In this document: positions 47,667 through 59,300 of the stretch, one piece after another
How positions within the stretch are numbered: the first letter of the stretch is position 1
How the letters are laid out: each line of letters opens with the position of its first letter
NCBI RefSeq assembly: GCF_900005765.1
Contig: NC_041682.1
Location: 1-64,000 of the forward strand
DNA from: Plasmodium relictum
Taxonomy: Eukaryota; Apicomplexa; Aconoidasida; Haemosporida; Plasmodiidae
Reading direction: 5' to 3'
Length of the DNA: 64,000 nucleotides
Position numbers and translations under genes: made by a program
The notes under the pieces: generated by a model
Told to the model about the DNA's origin: nothing
Database searches by the model: none
The model's input: only the letters and a program-made list of their open reading frames with translations

Positions 47667-48773
47667 TTTCCTTATATGCTTAAAATTAAATAAAGAATCT
47701 TATTATTTGAAATATTTCTTTATGAAAAGTTAAAATTTTTTGTAATTTTTCTCAAAAAAAATTATATTTTTTAATCTTAATAAAAAAAATAAAATTTTAA
47801 CTCATATATTTCAACATTTAAAAAAAATAAATATATATTTTTTCCTGTTAAATTTTTTTATATAAAAAATTTTAAATCTTGATTCTTTTATTTTATTTTC
47901 TTTTTTTTTTTTTTAGTTTTTACATATAACGATGTTAATTTTTTTTTTTTTTTTTTTTTTTATATGCTGTAACTTAAGTCCTCTTAAACCCCTTTTATAA
48001 TTTTTTTCAAAGTTTAAAAAAAAATCATATTAAATTAATTTTTTTTTAAAAAATCATATTTAGTTACTCTTTTTATTAATTATAATTAACAAAAAACAAT
48101 TAAACGTAAAACTATTATTTTTTTAATTTTTTATAGATGATTCTCTGTGAAAAAAATAAAAATATTTAAGATGCTGTGTTGTTTTGTATTTTTAAATTTT
48201 TAATGATATTAAATATGTTTAATAATTGAAAAGCAAAGTATGAAGAAAAAAAAAAAATTAATATAATCATATAAAAATGGAAAATAATTTATAATTTTTA
48301 TTTTATTTTATCTTATTTTTTTTTTTTTATGCCATTAAAAAATAAAAGAAAATAAAATTAGATGAAAAATATCTCTTAAAAATACAATCATGTTTTTATG
48401 AATAAAAATATATATTAAATTACTAAAACATTTTACTTTTCTATACAGAGCATATACAAAATTTTAATAGATAATTTAATTATGAAATTATTTTAGAAAT
48501 GTATATATATATATAATATATTATTTCTTCTATTAAAATCAAATTCAAAACGCAATGGTAACTTAAATATTATTTTTTTAAAGAGAAAAAATATATTTTA
48601 TTTATTATTAATATACATTTTAAGGAATACAATAAATAATTAAAAAGAAATATATAAGATGTACTTTGAAAAAATATACTTTGTATACTCAATTTTTTAT
48701 ATTTTGCATATACAATATTTTATACATTATTCCTTATTTATTTAATTCTATATAATACTTTTATTGCTTTTAT
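47667..48773. other. Intergenic region between S30 and the oxidoreductase gene
   Basis: AT-rich spacer with long T-tracts (for example 47,940-47,960). It should hold the S30 promoter and the 3' UTR of the oxidoreductase. No gene seen. Confidence 0.5.
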
Positions 48774-50021
48774 TTATTTCTCAATATGTATATTGATGGA
48801 AGCTTGTTTTAATCTATCAACTATAGCCATACCTAGGCCAACTGATATAGAAACTACACCGAAGTTATCTGGTAATTTATCTTGAAGCAATACAATTGCT
48901 GACTCTGATATAATTTTTGAAGTTAATAAGTAACCAGGATCTTCATTTTTTCCACTTAAATATAGAGAGATTTTCTTTTTTCTTTTTTCATCGTTAGATT
49001 CACCAATTATTATACACTTCCAAAAAGCTTTTTTTAGTTCTTCAGATGTTTTTGGTTTATGAATTAAATCAACATATTTCTTTATAAAATAATCAAAAAA
49101 ACTAAAGGATAACAAAAAATTGAATATTATAGAGAACGTTCTTTTAATAACATATTTAGTTGTAGTTAAATAAGGATCATAATCCTTATAACTCACAACT
49201 AAGTCTTTTCCGTATTTATAATTCAATAAGTAATTAGACCATATTACATATGCTTCTTCTACTTTAGAATAAGGAGTATTAAAGCAGTAACCAAACTCTT
49301 TTTCGTAATCAAAAAAATAATTGTTTTGTTGTTTTTTTTTTTTAGAGAAAGTATTTTTTTCATATTTGTTATCACATAAATAATGCTTATTATAACTATT
49401 ACCTATTTGCTTTTTAAATAGTAAACAACTCTTTATTGTTGTTTTTCCGATAGTTCTTAAATGGAAACCTTCTGTTGATATACGTACTCGAATATACGGA
49501 CAAGGCTTTTTATATAAATTTAAAGATTCATTTTGAATAATAAAATTTCCTAAGTCACTAATCGCTGAAATAAAGGAAGCACTATGAATTATTTTCAATT
49601 TTTTCTTCTTTGCTATTTCATTAAATTCTTTATATATTTTTAAAATAAAAGTATGTTCACCACATATATCTAAATAGTGTGCATTCCCTTCAATACATCC
49701 CTTAACGATATTATATCCATATATTATATATGGCCCTATTGTACTAATGACTACATTGCACATCTCACAACATCTTAAAACAGATTCATAGTTATTTATA
49801 TCACATTCTATTTTGTTTATTTTTTCAATATTAATATTTTCCTCTTCTTTAATGTTTAACAAAATGTTATTTAATTTTTCTATGTTTCTTACAGGGCACA
49901 ATAACTTTATCTCATCATTAAATATTTTTGTTTTATAATTTTTCAGTAAGTATTCTAAAACCATTTTACCAGTGTATCCTGTACTACCAAATAATAATAT
50001 ATCATATTTCTTTTCACTCAT
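48774..50021 (-). CDS. Saccharopine dehydrogenase-like oxidoreductase
   Basis: Single exon, 415 aa, about the length of human SCCPDH-like proteins (about 430 aa). The N-terminal Rossmann motif is YDILLFGSTGYTGKMVLEYL (residues 5-24, G-x-T-G-x-T-G), followed by LLCPVRNIEKL. The second strand-helix unit has VVISTIGPYIIYG and a conserved CIEGNAHYLDICGE, matching the GTHYVDLSGE segment of the family. HSASFISAISDLG corresponds to the GFDSIPSDLG region. The C-terminal half has a Plasmodium-specific Lys/Asn insert (about 225-245), a hydrophobic stretch near 300-315 (TFSIIFNFLLSFSFFDYF), and GVVSISVGLGMAIVDRL near the end. The substrate is unknown: true lysine-pathway activity is unlikely, because these SCCPDH-like proteins lack demonstrated saccharopine dehydrogenase activity. 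A lipid-droplet or membrane role is a possibility. Confidence 0.9.
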   Translation of the reverse strand: MSEKKYDILLFGSTGYTGKMVLEYLLKNYKTKIFNDEIKLLCPVRNIEKLNNILLNIKEEENINIEKINKIECDINNYESVLRCCEMCNVVISTIGPYIIYGYNIVKGCIEGNAHYLDICGEHTFILKIYKEFNEIAKKKKLKIIHSASFISAISDLGNFIIQNESLNLYKKPCPYIRVRISTEGFHLRTIGKTTIKSCLLFKKQIGNSYNKHYLCDNKYEKNTFSKKKKQQNNYFFDYEKEFGYCFNTPYSKVEEAYVIWSNYLLNYKYGKDLVVSYKDYDPYLTTTKYVIKRTFSIIFNFLLSFSFFDYFIKKYVDLIHKPKTSEELKKAFWKCIIIGESNDEKRKKKISLYLSGKNEDPGYLLTSKIISESAIVLLQDKLPDNFGVVSISVGLGMAIVDRLKQASINIHIEK

Positions 50022-50480
50022 TTTTGTTTTTTTTATTTAATTTTCTATGTAATCGAACCATTAAAAATAAATATAATATATGATTTATATATATATATAT
50101 ATATATAAAAAGTAGCAACTATAAGAATTATAATTTATTTAAAAAGAATTATAAATAAATTATTAGAATTATAAGTTTTCTTTTTCTAAATTTAATATAT
50201 TTAAAGTTTTTAGAATAATAAGCATAATGAATTGTTTTACTTTTTAACATATAAAATAAATAAAAACCAAAAATTCAATAACTGTATTAAGTCTTCTATA
50301 AAAAAAAAGTTTACTTAGAAAAAAAGTAAAAGTAAAAGATATTATAAATGAAATATAATTCTATAGCATAATGAACAAAAAATTTAAAAGAATGATGATA
50401 ATTTTCATAATATTATAATCAAACTAAACAGGTTTATTAAAAATTTCGTTACACAAAATCAGTAAAGTTATACGAAAACA

Positions 50481-50517
<37 letters not shown>

Positions 50518-51645
50518 GATTTTACATACTATTAATTTTTAAGAAGCCTTATAATGTTATTTTAGTTACATGAGTTATTAAAATGAAATTAATATATATA
50601 TATAATCATGTTAGTAGAATAAATAATAGGAGTGTGGATAATATAAATAAAAAATGTGTTATCATTAAAGATAAACTTTTGTAATACTTCATATTACCTA
50701 ATGATATCGAATTAATGAAATGCTTCCTATAAATTTATTATTAATAAACATTAATAACCTTAAAAAAATGCATATATACATTTATAATATATTACAGACA
50801 ACCTCAATGACAATACAATGAAATCCCATTATTTCTCATATTTCTATTTAAAATATATATTTTTTTTTTTTTTTAAATATATAACGGATGATCTAAGGGG
50901 TTTCAAAAATTCTCTTTTTTTTTAGGAGTTTAAAAAAATAAGTAGTAAACAGCCAAAATGTAACACTTTTTTTTTTTTATTTATATATTTTTTTTTTTTT
51001 AATTTATATATTTTTTTTTTTTTAATTTATATATTTTTTTTTTTTTAATTTATATATTTTTTTTTTAATTTATATATATATTTTTTTTTTTTATTTATTT
51101 ATTTTTTTTTTATTTATTTATTCTTTTTTTTATTATTTATATTTTTTTTTCTCTCTCTATATATATATTTTTTATTCTTTTTTTTTATTTATATTTTATT
51201 ATTTTCTTTTTTTATATATATGTATTTTTTTTTGTATTTGTATTAATATATACATACTTATTTTTTTTACATATTTTATATTTATACATAATTTCTTCTT
51301 AAATATATTATTTTTTTTTTTATATATGTTTCATATACATATTTTGTGAATATATTTTATTTTTTTATAAGCTTTATTTTTTTTTATAAATATTTAGCAT
51401 GATAATATATATATATATATTCATTAAATTATAACATATCATTTTTCATATGGCATATACATATCTTTATTAATATTTATCATTTAAATATTTATCTAAT
51501 TTTGTTTTGATTTCTTGGTTATAGTAAGAATAAATAAAATGGAATAATTAACTGAGGGATTTTTTTAGATAGGTATTTATATGAAAATAAAATAAAATAA
51601 AATAAAATTGTATGAAGTAAAATTAAAATGAAATAGCAATTAATT
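50022..51645. other. Intergenic region with T-tract tandem repeats
   Basis: Upstream of the divergently arranged oxidoreductase gene. Contains a (TA)n run at 50,483-50,514 and, at about 50,985-51,080, four or five tandem units of about 25 bp of the form AATTTATATATTTTTTTTTT with variable T length. A small GC-richer patch at about 50,885-50,910 (GGATGATCTAAGGGGTTTC) matches nothing I recognise. Confidence 0.6.
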
Positions 51646-51731
51646 ATAAATATTAATGATGATAATTCTATAGAAGATTTTGATTTCAAATCAAATGTTT
51701 TCGTATCCTCTAAGAAGTTCTGAATATTTAT
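51646..51731 (+). ncRNA. C/D-box snoRNA, predicted to guide 18S rRNA 2'-O-methylation (SNORD61-like target)
   Basis: All elements of a C/D snoRNA are present in 86 nt. The terminal stem is ATAAATAT (51646-51653) with ATATTTAT (51724-51731), a perfect 8 bp. Box C is ATGATGA (51656-51662) and box D is CTGA (51720-51723). Directly upstream of box D is TCCTCTAAGAAGTT (51706-51719). Its complement AACTTCTTAGAGGA is a universally conserved stretch in the 3' part of 18S rRNA. By the box-D+5 rule the base facing A51715 (a U) would be methylated. From memory this corresponds to the human 18S site near U1442, guided by SNORD61. It could be transcribed on its own or together with the RNase P RNA region; no host gene is visible. 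Confidence 0.85.
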
Positions 51732-52545
51732 GAAAAAAAAAAATAATTCTTAATTAAAAAAATAATATATATGAAAAAAAATATTTTAAAAAAAATACAC
51801 CTGAAAAAATATTAATTTCAATTAGCAAATTAACTTAATTTTATTTTTAATTAAAATTATTGAACAATTCGAAGAGTTACTATTTAAAATATTTCTGTTT
51901 AAATATTAAAGATAATAACTTCAAATTTGTTCATAAATCAAATGTATATACGGTGGCTTTTTAAATTTTGAATTTTAAAAGTGTCAATCCATATATATCA
52001 CAGAAAAAAATATTTATTACTAGTTTTTTATATTCAAAATAAATTATTTCATTTTCTTATATTAAAAAAAAATTTATTATTACATTTATTATATATATAT
52101 ATATTTTTTTTTTTTATTATGTAACAGTTTTTCTATCATGGAGTTAAGTTTTGATTAAAAAAGAGGATAAAAGCAAAAAAAAAAAATAATGTTTCAGAGC
52201 TCTAAAAAAAAAAAAAAAGAAGTACATTGTATTTTGAATGTTGAAGCATATGTATATATATAAAAAGAAAAACTAATAACAACAGTGTTCACCTTAAATT
52301 TAAAGAAGTGTAAAGAATAATAAAAGTAGCTAACTAAAAATGAGAAAAAAATTGTATTTTAAAAAAATAATAAGAAAATATTTTTAGTGTATTATAAATA
52401 AAATAAACTAGAAATGTGAACTCCTCTTTTTCAAAGAATAGAAAATTTATTAAAGCTTATGATAATTCATAGTAATATGTGAAAGTATTTTTGTAGTTAT
52501 TTCAAAAAATCTAAAACCTGCTATATTTTTTCTTTTTTTTTAAAA
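51732..52545. other. Intergenic region between snoRNA and RNase P RNA
   Basis: AT-rich with A- and T-tracts. It should contain the promoter of the RNase P RNA gene; I recognise no motif. Confidence 0.4.
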
Positions 52546-52921
52546 GGAATGAGTTTAAGCTCAAAATATCCTGCATATATACATACACAAAATTAAAAAA
52601 ATTTTTTTTTTTGTGTAATTTTTAAAAACAGGAAGGAAGGTCTGAGATGCTGCATTTAAAGAGTACAGAAAATTTGGAAGAGTTTCTCTTCATTTTTTCT
52701 TTCTTTAAAAATACTTTTGAGAAAAAAAATATTGAAAAAATATTAATTAGCTAACAGAAAAAACAATCATATTTTCCTTACGGAAAATATGGTTTTGAAA
52801 AAGCTAATAAGCAAGTATACATAGGTGAGTTCGATTTTTGAGGTTTTTCTAAATTATTCTTAAATTCATTTAAGAAAAATTAGAAAAATAACTTAATTCA
52901 GACTACTCTTAAATTCATTCC
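52546..52921 (+). ncRNA. RNase P RNA (catalytic RNA for tRNA 5' maturation)
   Basis: About 376 nt. Recognised from segments strikingly close to human H1 RNA. CR-I is GGAAGGTCTGAGA (52635-52647). GGTGAGTTCGAT (52824-52835) corresponds to the conserved GUGAGUUCAAU. CR-V is TAATTCAGACTACTC (52894-52908). GTCTGA (52640-52645) pairs with TCAGAC (52898-52903) to form P4. Helix P1 is exact: GGAATGAGTTTAAG (52546-52559) pairs with CTTAAATTCATTCC (52908-52921), 14 bp with one G.U. P2 is TCCTG (52569-52573) with CAGGA (52629-52633). A strong hairpin (CATATTTTCC/GGAAAATATG, 52768-52791) follows the conserved ACAGAAA. A P19-like hairpin (about 52844-52888) precedes CR-V. RNase MRP is excluded by CR-I and CR-V wording. 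Odd: a run of about 12 T at about 52,602-52,613 lies inside the RNA. The ends are set by P1 and may extend slightly. Confidence 0.94.
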
Positions 52922-53528
52922 TACATTAAAAAAAAAAAAAATATATATATATAAAATAGAAGAAATACAAATGTTATGTTTTATAAAATATCAAAATGTA
53001 CAAAAATATCTAGAGGAGTATAACCCTTTTTTTTTTCTTTTTTTATTTTTCGTTTTTCTTTTTTTTTTAAAATATATTTTTGTACTGTAGATTAAAATAA
53101 TAGTATATATAATTTTTTTTTTTTTTTTAATGTGATTTAAAAATTTTTTTTAAAAGAACCATTTCAAAATTGAAATTTTAACTATTTAGGAATTTATATA
53201 AATTAATTCGTTTTAAAAAATTAAAAATGGTATATTAAAAAAAATAATATAAAAAAATTATGAATTATTTTATACGAAAATTCATAAAACAAATATAAAA
53301 GAGCAAAAATTTATAACAAAAGGGTAAAATACAAAAAAATAATATATAACAAAGAATTAATAATAAAAAAAATAATTTAAAATATCGTGTGCAAAAATTT
53401 ATGTCAAAGATAAAGAAGTCAAAAATATATTTAACTTTTAATAAAGTTTGATTATTTTTAAAGTACACTTTTAATAATTTGAATCATTTTTTATTTTTTG
53501 CAATATTAGGTAGGTATTCATAGGATTT

Positions 53529-53570
<42 letters not shown>

Positions 53571-53829
53571 TAATATCTTTAAATTAAATAAAAAAATAAC
53601 CATTCAAAAAAAAAAAAAATATATAGTCCTTGCGACTTTATTATAAATTTCATTTTCAAAAAACTTTTATGCTCTCATTTTTATATAATTTTTCTTTTTT
53701 CTATTATATTTTTAAATAAATCACATTTAATTATAAAAATTAAAAACAAGTAAAAAAAAAAGAAAAATTTAAAATAAAATAAAAGGTAAATGAAATATAA
53801 TTTGCTTAAAAACAATTCCCTTTAAAGAA
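52922..53829. other. Intergenic region upstream of the SNW gene
   Basis: AT-rich spacer with a long (TA)n run at about 53,531-53,570. The frame 53265-53468 (-) is a low-complexity chance ORF. It presumably holds the SNW promoter and 5' UTR. Confidence 0.5.
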
Positions 53830-55698
53830 ATGACGGATTTTTTAAGGTACTACATATGTTTTAATTCTTTAAACAAGAAAAAATAGAAATTTTGTTTGTT
53901 TAAAAATTTAATTTTTAAGATTATAGCGTTAAAATTTGAATAGGAAATGCTATTTATATTTTTCATATGAATATATAACTGTGATTTTTACTTTTTTTCT
54001 TTGTTTTTTCTTTATTTTGCAATTATATATTTTCATTGTCATCTGTTTTAATATATTGTTATATATATGTTTTATTTTTTTTACTAATACATATGAGTAT
54101 GTTTTTGTTTATAGTTTTTAAAAATATATATTATTAATTTTTTTTCTTATTTATGTTTTTTTTTTTTTTTGATACCTGCATAACTTTACATATGCTTACA
54201 TTTTATCACTTTCTGTATTTTTTCAATATTCATTTTTTGAACTTTTTATTTTTCCTATATACACTTTTTGAACATCTTTTGACTTTTTAGGAATATTCCA
54301 AAGCCTGTTAAAAAGTACTACAACAATTTAGATGAAGATAATTTTAAAGAAAAAACATCACCAAAGAAAGAGGAAACAAAAAATCAATGTTATGAATATT
54401 TAAAAAGAAAGCATTTAAGAATTACATGTAATGATGATTTCCGAGGGGGAGGTGCTTATCCAGAAATTCATATTAATCAGTATCCAAATAATATTGGTTT
54501 AAAAAAAGCTAATAATAACAATATTGTATTAAGATATACTGATGATGATAATAATGTAAAATATGATAATTTAATTAATGAAGATATTTATGCTTATAAC
54601 AATAATATAGATAAAATTGAACCTAATGAAAGAATAAATAAGTTAAGAAAAAAAAAAATTTTATCAGATACTAAAGATAGAGAAGAAAAATATAATGATC
54701 CAATATACAAGCCAGACGACAAAGAGGAAAATGAAATAATAGAAAATACAAGAAAAAATATAGAAAATATACTTAATGAAAAATTAAACAAAAGTATTGT
54801 TAATAAAAAAGAAGAGAAGTATTATAGATATATACCACAAAATAAATTAAACAATAATTTAGAAGAGAGAATTCTAAAGGTTGTTGAAAAAAGTACGGAT
54901 CCATTAGATGTTTCAAAATTTAGACATAAAAAATTACCTAATGTTAAGAATTCACCCGATTATCCTTTATTAAGATCACCAACAAGAAAACTAAACAAAG
55001 AAGAAGAAAATGACTGGAAAATACCACCATGTGTTTCCAATTGGAAAAATAATAAAGGATATAATATTCCTTTAGATAAAAGAATACAAAGTGATAATAA
55101 AAAATTAAACAATGTTGAAGTAAATGAGAACTTTGCACATTTAAGTGAATACTTATATGTAGCAGAGAAAAAAGCTAGAGAAGAAATTAGAATGCGTAAT
55201 AATATTATTAAACAAAAGAAACTAAAAGAAAAAGAACAAAAAGAAAATGTTTTAAAAAATCTTGCTATTCAAGCTAGAAAAGAGAAAGGACTTGCTCATA
55301 ATTCTATTATAAATGAAAGAAAAAGAGAAATTGAAAGAGAGTATAAAATAGAAAAGAATCTGAAAAAAATGAAGAATTACGAAAATAGATACGTTGAAGA
55401 ACAAATAGCTTTAAATAAAGTTAATGTTAGTAAAAATAATAATATTCATGATATTAGTTTATTTAATATAAATAATGACAATATTAATACACAAGACGAT
55501 GACACTTATCAAATATATGATACATCTTTATTTAATAACAAAACGAATTCTCATATTTATAAATTTTCAAATGAACGACTAAAAAAAACATTACAAAAAA
55601 TTGAAACAAGAGAAAATAGTGAACCTGTTAAATTTATAAAAGATATATCGGATCCATTTGGTCTTGATAGTTTATTATCTGAAGCAAAAAAAAATTAA
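53830..55698 (+). CDS. SKIP: SNW/SKIP-domain pre-mRNA splicing factor (2 exons)
   Basis: Join 53830-53846, 54291-55698; 474 aa (human SNW1 536, yeast Prp45 379). The first exon is 17 nt (ATGACGGATTTTTTAAG), with a 444-bp intron and phase-2 junction AAG|GTACTA..TTTTAG|GAAT, giving MTDFLRNIPKPVKK. The SNW signature is clear: DDFRGGGAYPEIHINQYPNN, which matches DFGDGGAFPEIHVAQYP of human SKIP. IPPCVSNWKNNKGYNIPLDK (about residues 249-268) contains the namesake S-N-W-K-N and matches human IPPCISNWKNAKGYTIPLDK. The following helix (LSEYLYVAEKKAREEIRMR) and RKEKG-type basic segments complete the domain. SKIP is a spliceosomal protein of the activated B*/C complexes and a transcription co-regulator; it acts in the nucleus. 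The C-terminus has an Asn/Asp-rich insert and ends SDPFGLDSLLSEAKKN, as the family does (DPFGLDKFLEEAK). Confidence 0.95.
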
Positions 55699-56306
55699 TT
55701 TTTATTTTTTTTTTTTAGTCATTTTGTTTAAAATATTAATAAATTTATATATATATATATATATATATATTTTTTTCTGTTGTACTTTTTTTTTATTGTT
55801 AATACTTCATTTTATCACATTTTTATAAAGAGAATTATAAAATATTGTTTAAAATGTTTGCTTTTAAAAAAAAAAAATATATTATTTAATAAATTAAAAA
55901 AAAAGAACCTTTTCTTAATTAATTGTATTGTCTATAAATAAAAAATAAAGTACTATTAAAATCAACTACAAAAAAATTTCCAAAAATTCTTATAAGAATA
56001 ATAAAAAATCAAAATATTATTCCATCTATATCAAAAAAAAAAAAAAAAAAGGAAAAACGGAAAAAAGAAAAAAAGAAAAAAAAGGATCACAGTTCCTTTT
56101 TTTTTCTTTGAGGGAAATATTAAAAAGATCGATTACCAAAAAATATTAAAAAAAAAATAAAGTTAATAAGAATTCTCAAAATTTTATAATGTTATGTATA
56201 TAAAATTTAATATTAAGTTATATCAAGAATTTTGTAAATAATTATCATTACATAAATACTAATATATTTAAAAATAAAATAAAATTTGGGCTTTTTTTAA
56301 AAAATG
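55699..56306. other. Convergent intergenic region
   Basis: Spacer between the 3' ends of SKIP (+) and the patatin gene (-), with a (TA)n run at about 55,750-55,770 and an A-tract at about 56,033-56,050. Nothing else seen. Confidence 0.5.
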
Positions 56307-59300
56307 TCAAAAGCCAAAATACCCCGATAAATTTAAATTATTATCAATATTTTTGAATGTTTTAAAAAAATTGGAGATCTTTGAAAAGTGATATAATTCA
56401 CCAGACATTTCATCAAAAATATTATCAAATTCTTTAATTACATTATCAGTACTATTTAAATAATGATCATTATAGCAGTCATTTATATCACTTTCATCTG
56501 ACGAAGAATATATCCAAAAATTTGAATGAGTATAAATATGTTCATAAGGTGTTCCTTTTAATATTTCGTTATTTATACCATCTATTATATTTTTATTTAA
56601 ATTTATTTTATTTTTTAAATTATTCATTTTTAAAACTGTTTTTTTTACATTTAATGGTAAACTTATACTTCTTAAAATTCTTAATCTATTATTTTTGATT
56701 GGAAACGTGTGAAATTCGCCTTTACTTTTCTTTTTATTAATTTTATATTTGTCATTATTATTATTTAGTTTAAAATTTTCATTTACATCTAATTTCTCTT
56801 CACTTCTATATGAATCTCTTATATTTTTATAAACAACTTTGTTATCACTATTCAAGTAATTTGTTTTGTTAGAATCTTTATAAATATCATAATCACTATT
56901 ATTAGTTTTATGAGAATTACTTTTAAAAGTGTTATCGTTAATAATGCCTTTATTTTTTTTAATATTTTTTTTATCTATTTTAAATATAGAAATAAAATTA
57001 AAATTGCTCTGTTTATTTTTTTTATTATTAATTAAAGATATAGAATCATTTTTTGGAGAATTATAATAAGAATAACTCAGAACCAGAAAATTACAAAAAT
57101 CTAATAAACTAAATACATTTTGATTTACATATATTAGAATATCCTCATTTGAAACAGATGAATTCATTAATTCACTCTTTTTTTTTTTTTTATTTAAATT
57201 AGTCAAATGAATTAAAGACTCATATGTTGAAATTAATTTCAAATAAATCGTATATATTTTTTTATATAAAAAAATGCCTACATTTAAATATTCTAAAAAT
57301 AGCCATAAATATGCATTACTTCTTCCTAAATCATAAATTTTTTTAATAATTTTTTCATTTGAACCTTCTAAAGCAATTTTAAATAATTTTCTCATCGAAA
57401 AAACATTTTTTATAAAATACGTTTGGTAATTATTATACAAATTTTCACTTATATCTGTTTTTAATTCCTCAACAAAATCATTATCATTACTTTCAATATA
57501 TTTTATTTTTTTTTTCTTCATAAACTCTCTTTTTAAAAGATTATTACATCTTTCTTTTTTAATTTTTCCTTTTTCTTTTTTCTCATTTAACTGCTTTTCT
57601 GGCATTGTGTCCTTATTATACACTGTTATATTTTTTTTATCATTAAGATCTACATATATATTATTCTTATTTTCATAATTACTTTTAATTTCTATTATTT
57701 TACTATCCGTTTCTCCATTGTCATATTCACATTTAATGTCAAAAAAATTATCAATATTTTTACAAATATTCGAATCGCTTGTAGAAGTACTAAATCTAGA
57801 ATTAAATATACTACTTTTTTTTATTCTAGATGTTCCAATATTGCTTTTTTCTCCTTTATTGTACTTGCTATTTTTTTTTTCTTTTTTAAAAAATTTATAT
57901 TTTGTTTTTTCATTAAAATTAATCATAAAAACAAATTTTAATAAAAACAGAATATTTGTGTAATACATATACATATGATATAAAAGAAGAAAAATTTCCT
58001 TTTTTTTTCTTTTATTCATTTCATATATTTTATTTCTATTCATTAAATAAAAGTCATTAATATTTTTAATTAAACTAAAGTCATAATTAAAAATAAGTAA
58101 TTTTTCAAAATTATAAAAATATTTTATGTAATTTAAATTATTATTATGATTTATAATATCCAACAAATTTTCACTACTTTTATCAAAAGTGTATTTAAAA
58201 TTGTTCAAATTATTTACACTTTTTAAATTTTTAAAAAAAGAAAAGCTACTTATCTCATTGTTATAAATTTGTTTACTATGTGTTGCGTTATTATATATTT
58301 CTTTATTATATAATTCTTTATAATAAATTTCATTATTGTGTGAATGATTATTTGCTTCACTAAAACTTTTTTTGACATAATTCATTTCATCTTGATTTTT
58401 TTCTTTTTTAATTCTATTAAACAAACTTAGTTGATTTTTATTTATTTCATTTATATTTTGTTTTAATATCTTTTTTCTATTTTGATACATTTCAGTAAAT
58501 TTTTTTGGAAACATACTAATTGAATTTTTATTCATATTTTTTAAGCTATACTTGTTTAAATCACTTTTCATCTTTTTATCAGTACTATCACTACTTAAAA
58601 ATATATTAACATTATTTCTTGAAGATTTTAATATTAAGAATTTTTCTATGTTTTCAATGTTCATTAACAAAAAGAGGCTTTTATAATATAAATTAGAATA
58701 TAAATAAATATATAAGAATAGATATGAATCATTTATATTTTCTATATTTAAATTCATAAAGTTATAATAGTTATATTTATTAATTTTTGTTATTTTATTA
58801 TTACAATTCTTTATTTCATTAACAATATAGATAAAATTTTTATAAATATAACTATACTTTAGATAATGCTTTATAGGTTTCACATCCTGTAATTTTTTTG
58901 ATAATAAATAATTTTTTCTATAAACATCATTACTTTTGTTATCTAATTTATTACTATCTACAAAATATATTATTTTAATTATTTCTCTTTTAATATATTC
59001 ATTAAAAAAAATTTCCTTCAATACTTCTATCATAAATGTAATATTCTTTTTTAAAATTTTTTTATCTATTTTTAAAATACTTTCATTAACAAATATTTCC
59101 TTAAAAAATGTTAGGATTATATCACTCTTTAATTTGGGGTAGAAGAATATATATTTATCCATTTTTAAAAGATTTTCATTTTTTAAAAACTGAATAATTT
59201 GTTGAAATTTAAAATCATATAAATCTATTAATTTATCTTTTATGTAATCATTATATTTCTCTTCTATATGATCTTTATTTTTTTCTAAAAAAACAGATAC

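Noticed and set aside
50885-50960. GC-richer patch GGATGATCTAAGGGG as an RNA gene
   Set aside because: No paired boxes, closing stem or family match could be found by eye.
51530-51560. CTGA at 51,549 as a second snoRNA box D
   Set aside because: No RTGATGA box C or terminal stem at suitable distance upstream.
52820-52845. GGTGAGTTCGATTTTTGAGG, reminiscent of a tRNA T-arm/B box
   Set aside because: Flanks do not form a T stem or acceptor stem; it is the conserved segment of RNase P RNA.
52546-52921. RNase MRP RNA as the identity of this RNA
   Set aside because: CR-I and CR-V wording (GGTCTGAGA, TTCAGACTACTC) matches RNase P rather than the MRP forms.
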